DNA from: Saccharothrix deserti
GTDB lineage: Bacteria; Actinomycetota; Actinomycetes; Mycobacteriales; Pseudonocardiaceae
Assembly (NCBI RefSeq): GCF_009769385.1
Contig: NZ_VKAB01000018.1
Coordinates: forward strand, 62,001 to 126,000
DNA length: 64,000 nucleotides
Direction of reading: 5' to 3'
Position 1 is the first letter of the stretch, and every line of letters begins with the position of its first letter. Under the pieces are notes generated by a model. It was not told the DNA's origin. It was given only the letters and a program-made list of their open reading frames with translations, and did not search any database. Both the position numbers and the translations under genes were made by a program. This document shows, one piece after another, positions 60,923 through 64,000 of the stretch.

Positions 60923-61972
60923 GACGCCCGCGCCGACGAGCAGCGGGTCGTCGCGCAGCGCCCACAACGCGACCGCCTCGTTGTGCTTCAGGTAGATACC
61001 GCCGAAGTGCAGCCCGAGCACCTGGTTGGACTCCAGGTCCACCACGCACGAGCCGGAGTTGCCGCCCAGCGTCGAGCAGTCGTGCCGGAACGTCCGGTTG
61101 CCGTGGTCGTAGGACATCACGCCGCCCGGTTGCAGCCGTTTGACGTTGTAGATGTCGGCGAACACGCGGCGCATGGCGTCCGCCTCGTTGCGGTCGTCCC
61201 GCGCCGGATAACCCATCACGTAGACGACGCGGCCGGTGAGCGGTTCGGGTGGGACCGACCGGACGACGAACGGCGGCGTCGCGACATCGGCCCGGAACAG
61301 CGCCAGGTCGGGTCGCGGCGGGTAGCCGGGGTGCACGCCGATCATCTCCACGATGTCCACCCGGGTGGAACCGCCCGCGTCCGGGTTGTCGGTGAAGTCG
61401 AGCGTGGCGCGGCCCGGCGGGTAGCTGCCGTCCGGCATGCGCATCGCCCTGGCCACGTGGCCGTTGGTCATGATCACGCCGTCGCCCACGAGGAAACCCG
61501 TGCCCAGGTACGGCGGCGCGCCGAAGCCCGGGTTGGCGAGCTGGATGCGGCCGACCCGGCTGGACGCGTCGCGGATGCTGTCGCGGAAGGTCTCCAGCAC
61601 CCGCCAGGTGACCTCGGGCGGCTCGAACTCCCCTTTGCGCATCAGCAACGCCGGGCGCAGGGCGAGGTTGACGATCGCCTCCAGCCCGAGGGCTTCCTCG
61701 TCGCTGATCTCGGCGTCGGGGCCGGACTCGCGCAGCGTGCGCAGCGCCCGTGCGCCCAGGTCGACCAGGTCCTCCTGGCGGTGCGCGATATCGGGTTCGA
61801 GGTCCGCGGCGAGGTCCGGCGCCAGGTCGACGCGCGGACCGACGACCGCACGGGCGCGGACGGTCGTCGCCAGCAGCTCGTCGCGGTGGTCGCCGAGGTA
61901 GTCGGCGAGGTGGTCGAGGTTGTCGGGGTTCGGCGTGAGGCGGAGCAGTTCCGCGATCACCGGACGAGGCAT
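60911..61972 (-). CDS. Trypsin-like serine protease with helical N-terminal domain
   Basis: A 353-aa protein. Residues 1-130 are helical and charged (IAELLRLTPNPDNLDHLADYL) and could be an effector-associated or adaptor domain. The protease (about 140-353) has a complete triad: His172 in VIMTNGHV, Asp222 in RPDLALF and Ser306 in LGGNSGSC. No signal peptide is seen, so it is cytoplasmic. ATG 61972 follows GGAGG, favoured over an upstream ATG at 61984. It starts 13 bp after the amidohydrolase stop and is followed by the caspase-family gene, so all three are probably co-transcribed. Confidence 0.88.
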   Translation of the reverse strand: MPRPVIAELLRLTPNPDNLDHLADYLGDHRDELLATTVRARAVVGPRVDLAPDLAADLEPDIAHRQEDLVDLGARALRTLRESGPDAEISDEEALGLEAIVNLALRPALLMRKGEFEPPEVTWRVLETFRDSIRDASSRVGRIQLANPGFGAPPYLGTGFLVGDGVIMTNGHVARAMRMPDGSYPPGRATLDFTDNPDAGGSTRVDIVEMIGVHPGYPPRPDLALFRADVATPPFVVRSVPPEPLTGRVVYVMGYPARDDRNEADAMRRVFADIYNVKRLQPGGVMSYDHGNRTFRHDCSTLGGNSGSCVVDLESNQVLGLHFGGIYLKHNEAVALWALRDDPLLVGAGVEFD

Positions 61973-61985
61973 GGTCGCCTCCACA

Positions 61986-63383
61986 TCATTGCTTGAGCCA
62001 GTTGGGCAGGTTCTCGGGTGCGAACCGCTGGTACCGCGCGGTGAGCCTGCGGTTGTTGAGGTTCGCCGGGTCGTCGAAACCGAGGAAGGACAACGCGTTG
62101 CCGCCGAGGAACCCGGCCGCGCGGTCCGCGCCGAACTCCTCGGTGTAGCGGGTCCGGTAGGTCTGGAGGAACGCCTGGTAGCCCTTCTGGGCGGCTACCA
62201 TGTACCAGTCGGAGCCGTACATGAGGCGCTCGGCCAGGTCCGAAGTGGACATCAGCGCGGCGAGCATGTCGAAGTACGCCTGGAGCTCCGCTTCGTCACC
62301 GACGCCGTGGTTGCCGATATCGGCGTACAGGCCGGGTCTCATGGCCATGGCGGCGGCGATCCGCTGCGGCCTGCCCCCGGTCGGCACCCCGCCGAAGTGG
62401 CCGAGGTTCAGCCGCAGGCCGGGGTGCGCGTCCAGCAGCGCCAACCACTCCTCGGGACTGCCGAACTCCTGGTAGGTCGGGTCGGCGTAGTTCGTGTCGG
62501 CGCTGTGCGCGGTGATCGGCACGTCGTCGGCCGCGCACCACTCCGCGAGGTCGTGCACGATGCGGTCGAGCTCATCGGCGTCCTCGCGGGGCAGTCCGGG
62601 CCGTTCCCGGTTGCCGGTCGGCCGCCAGCCCATCGGCGGGTACACCTTCACCCCGACGAACCCGTACTCCGCCACGGCCGTGCGCACGAGGTCGAGCGGC
62701 TTCTCGATGGCGTCCGCGCGCCGTGCCCGGAGTTCGCTCAGCGGGTCGAACCCGACGAACGGGTGCAGCCGCACGTCGCCCACGTCCGGCAGCACGCCGC
62801 GCATCGTGGCCCGGCTCAGCTTCTCGAACAGCTCCACCTGCTGCCTGCCGGTGGTCGTGGCCACGTCGCCCAGGCCCGTGCCGAGGTCCACCAGGAGCGG
62901 GATCGCCAGGTCCAGCTGGTTGTCGAAATCGCGGACCAGGTTCGCCACCAGGTCCAGCCGGGACCGGCCGAACAGCATCACCCAGCGCAGGAGCCGCTTG
63001 GAGGCGTCCAGGACGTCCGAGAGCGACACCTGGCCGAGGGCGCCGACGCCTGCCTCCTCGGCCACGAGCGCAGTGCCCGCGTGGGCGAGCAGGTCCGGGT
63101 CGGTCGCCTGGAGCAGGATGAACGTCCGCTCCACGTCCGCCTCGAAGTCCTGCGACGCCTGTGCCGCCTGTGCCGCGTCCGGCCCGACCTCGCCGCCGAG
63201 CAGGGCGTCCAGCCGCGCCATGTCGCGGGCGAAACCGGGCGCGAAGCCCTGGACCACCCGGTCGAGCAGACCGGCCGCCGCCGCGCCCAACGGTGCGTTG
63301 TGCAGGTGGACGCGGTGGAGGAAGCCACGCACAGGCAGATCGTCGGCGTTGAACACGTGGCAGTGGATGTCGACGACGGTCAT
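61986..63383 (-). CDS. Amidohydrolase-family metal-dependent hydrolase
   Basis: A 465-aa TIM-barrel amidohydrolase (amidohydrolase_2, COG2159-like). The metal-binding HxH is near the start (VDIHCHVFN), followed by VGVKVYPPMGW, a His in ITAHSADTNY, a His in LNLGHFGG and the late Asp in RLMYGSDWYMV. At 465 aa it is longer than usual (about 300), because of an insert at about 35-175. The ATG at 63383 gives the proper start before VVDIHCH. It heads the protease operon. Its substrate is unknown, and it is an unusual companion for caspase and trypsin genes. Confidence 0.85.
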   Translation of the reverse strand: MTVVDIHCHVFNADDLPVRGFLHRVHLHNAPLGAAAAGLLDRVVQGFAPGFARDMARLDALLGGEVGPDAAQAAQASQDFEADVERTFILLQATDPDLLAHAGTALVAEEAGVGALGQVSLSDVLDASKRLLRWVMLFGRSRLDLVANLVRDFDNQLDLAIPLLVDLGTGLGDVATTTGRQQVELFEKLSRATMRGVLPDVGDVRLHPFVGFDPLSELRARRADAIEKPLDLVRTAVAEYGFVGVKVYPPMGWRPTGNRERPGLPREDADELDRIVHDLAEWCAADDVPITAHSADTNYADPTYQEFGSPEEWLALLDAHPGLRLNLGHFGGVPTGGRPQRIAAAMAMRPGLYADIGNHGVGDEAELQAYFDMLAALMSTSDLAERLMYGSDWYMVAAQKGYQAFLQTYRTRYTEEFGADRAAGFLGGNALSFLGFDDPANLNNRRLTARYQRFAPENLPNWLKQ

Positions 63384-63496
63384 CGAGCACACCCCGCTCT
63401 CGCTGATAGCTCCAGGTTCGCCCGAGCGGGGGCTTTCGTTACGGCCGTTCAGCGCAGCCACCGGCGGGCGTCTGCCGCCGTTGAGCCGCTGGAATG

Positions 63497-63536
63497 GGAA
63501 ACCCCGCATTCCTCCGGAGAGGAACGCGGGGTTTCC
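63497..63536 (-). terminator. Terminator of the metalloprotease gene
   Basis: An 18-bp stem with one wobble (GGAAACCCCGCATTCCTC with GAGGAACGCGGGGTTTCC, 4-nt loop) lies seven bases beyond the metalloprotease stop and before the amidohydrolase promoter. Confidence 0.88.
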
Positions 63537-63543
63537 GCATTGA

Positions 63544-64000
63544 TCACTTACCGCTGCGGTACGCGATCCACGCGTCCTGCATGCGGGTGTTCTGGCCGGG
63601 GGTGAACTGGTTGTAGCAGCTGTCGTAGGAATAGTCCATGTAGTTGTGGACGGGGTCGAGACCGGGCAGCGTGCACGAGTCGCGACCCTCCGGGCAGCCC
63701 GTGCTGTAGCTGGACTGGGCCGGGGTGTCGGCCACCTCGTCGTTGGTCGCCGTGCAGCCGCCCTGGAAGGTGTGCCACAGGCCCATCCAGTGGCCGACCT
63801 CGTGGGTCAGCGTCTTGCCGAGGTTGAAGTTCGTCGCGCTGCCGCCGGGCACGCTGGAGTAGTCGATGACCACGCCGTCCAGCAGCGGGTCGCGCGTGTA
63901 CCAGCTGGGGAACGTCGCGAAGCCGAGGCCGTCGATGTCGACCGACCACACGTTCAGCGTGCTCGCGCCGCCCACCCTGGTGGACGACTTCATCTGCTTC
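63544..64000 (-). CDS. M43-family zinc metalloprotease, C-terminal part
   Basis: The start lies beyond the window edge; the visible 151 residues are the C-terminal catalytic part of a pappalysin/M43-type protease. The zinc motif HEVGHWMGLWHTF and the Met-turn VHNYMDYSYDSC are present, with several cysteines (GGCTATN, TGCPEG, DSCTLPG) typical of secreted family members. It is followed by a strong terminator and so belongs to a different transcript from the caspase operon. Confidence 0.87.
   Translation of the reverse strand, partial: KQMKSSTRVGGASTLNVWSVDIDGLGFATFPSWYTRDPLLDGVVIDYSSVPGGSATNFNLGKTLTHEVGHWMGLWHTFQGGCTATNDEVADTPAQSSYSTGCPEGRDSCTLPGLDPVHNYMDYSYDSCYNQFTPGQNTRMQDAWIAYRSGK

Overview
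The window is a very GC-rich, gene-dense chromosomal segment of an actinomycete. Evidence includes frequent GTG starts, ATGA/GTGA overlaps, many SARP/AfsR-type, LacI, IclR and TetR regulators, twin-component sugar ABC importers without their own ATPase, and DUF5753 HTH proteins. Gene content would suit a filamentous Pseudonocardiales or Streptomyces-like soil organism; the genus is inference only. No rRNA, tRNA, CRISPR array, transposase or phage gene was recognised.

Region 1 (0.9-14.3 kb) is a polysaccharide-utilisation locus. It holds a secreted GH30-type glycosidase, then a leftward operon encoding a 2-hydroxyacid dehydrogenase, a DUF2264 protein, a sugar-binding lipoprotein, two permeases and a DUF624 protein. 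Divergent to it are a heparinase II/III-like lyase and a regulator with a DeoR-type HTH joined to a LacI-type sensor. Copies of a CGATCA/TGATCG palindrome mark the divergent promoter and the far end of the regulator.

Region 2 (14.3-19.7 kb) looks like a quinate/shikimate module: a QuiC-type dehydroshikimate dehydratase fused to an HPPD-like domain, an MHS-family transporter, a zinc alcohol dehydrogenase and an IclR regulator. Three near-identical palindromes sit at the three promoters.

Region 3 (20-28.5 kb) is mixed: an FAD oxidoreductase, an AfsR-like SARP/NB-ARC/TPR regulator, a small secreted Cys protein, a pterin-dehydratase/VOC fusion, a GT4 glycosyltransferase, an Hsp20-like protein and a TetR regulator facing a gene stub.

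Region 4 (28.6-44 kb) holds an arabinan-type operon (GH43-CBM42, orphan binding protein, RbsD/FucU), a second sugar ABC operon with DUF624, a decayed phosphotransferase, XRE/TPR regulators, and a LacI-MFS pair. LacI-type palindromes link the LacI gene, the second ABC operon and the GH30 gene.

Region 5 (44-57.8 kb) has an FtsX-type exporter with ATPase and a divergent two-component system. It continues with a second SARP-AAA-TPR regulator sharing a promoter of 11-bp repeats with an alpha/beta hydrolase, a sigma-J-like gene that has lost region 4, a short-chain-dehydrogenase-like protein, STAS, membrane and HhH genes.

Region 6 (57.8-64 kb) is the most unusual part: a leftward operon of amidohydrolase, trypsin-like protease and a large caspase-family protein whose C-terminus is a degenerate trypsin fold. 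It resembles effector modules of bacterial conflict or signalling systems. A secreted M43-type metalloprotease is cut by the window edge.
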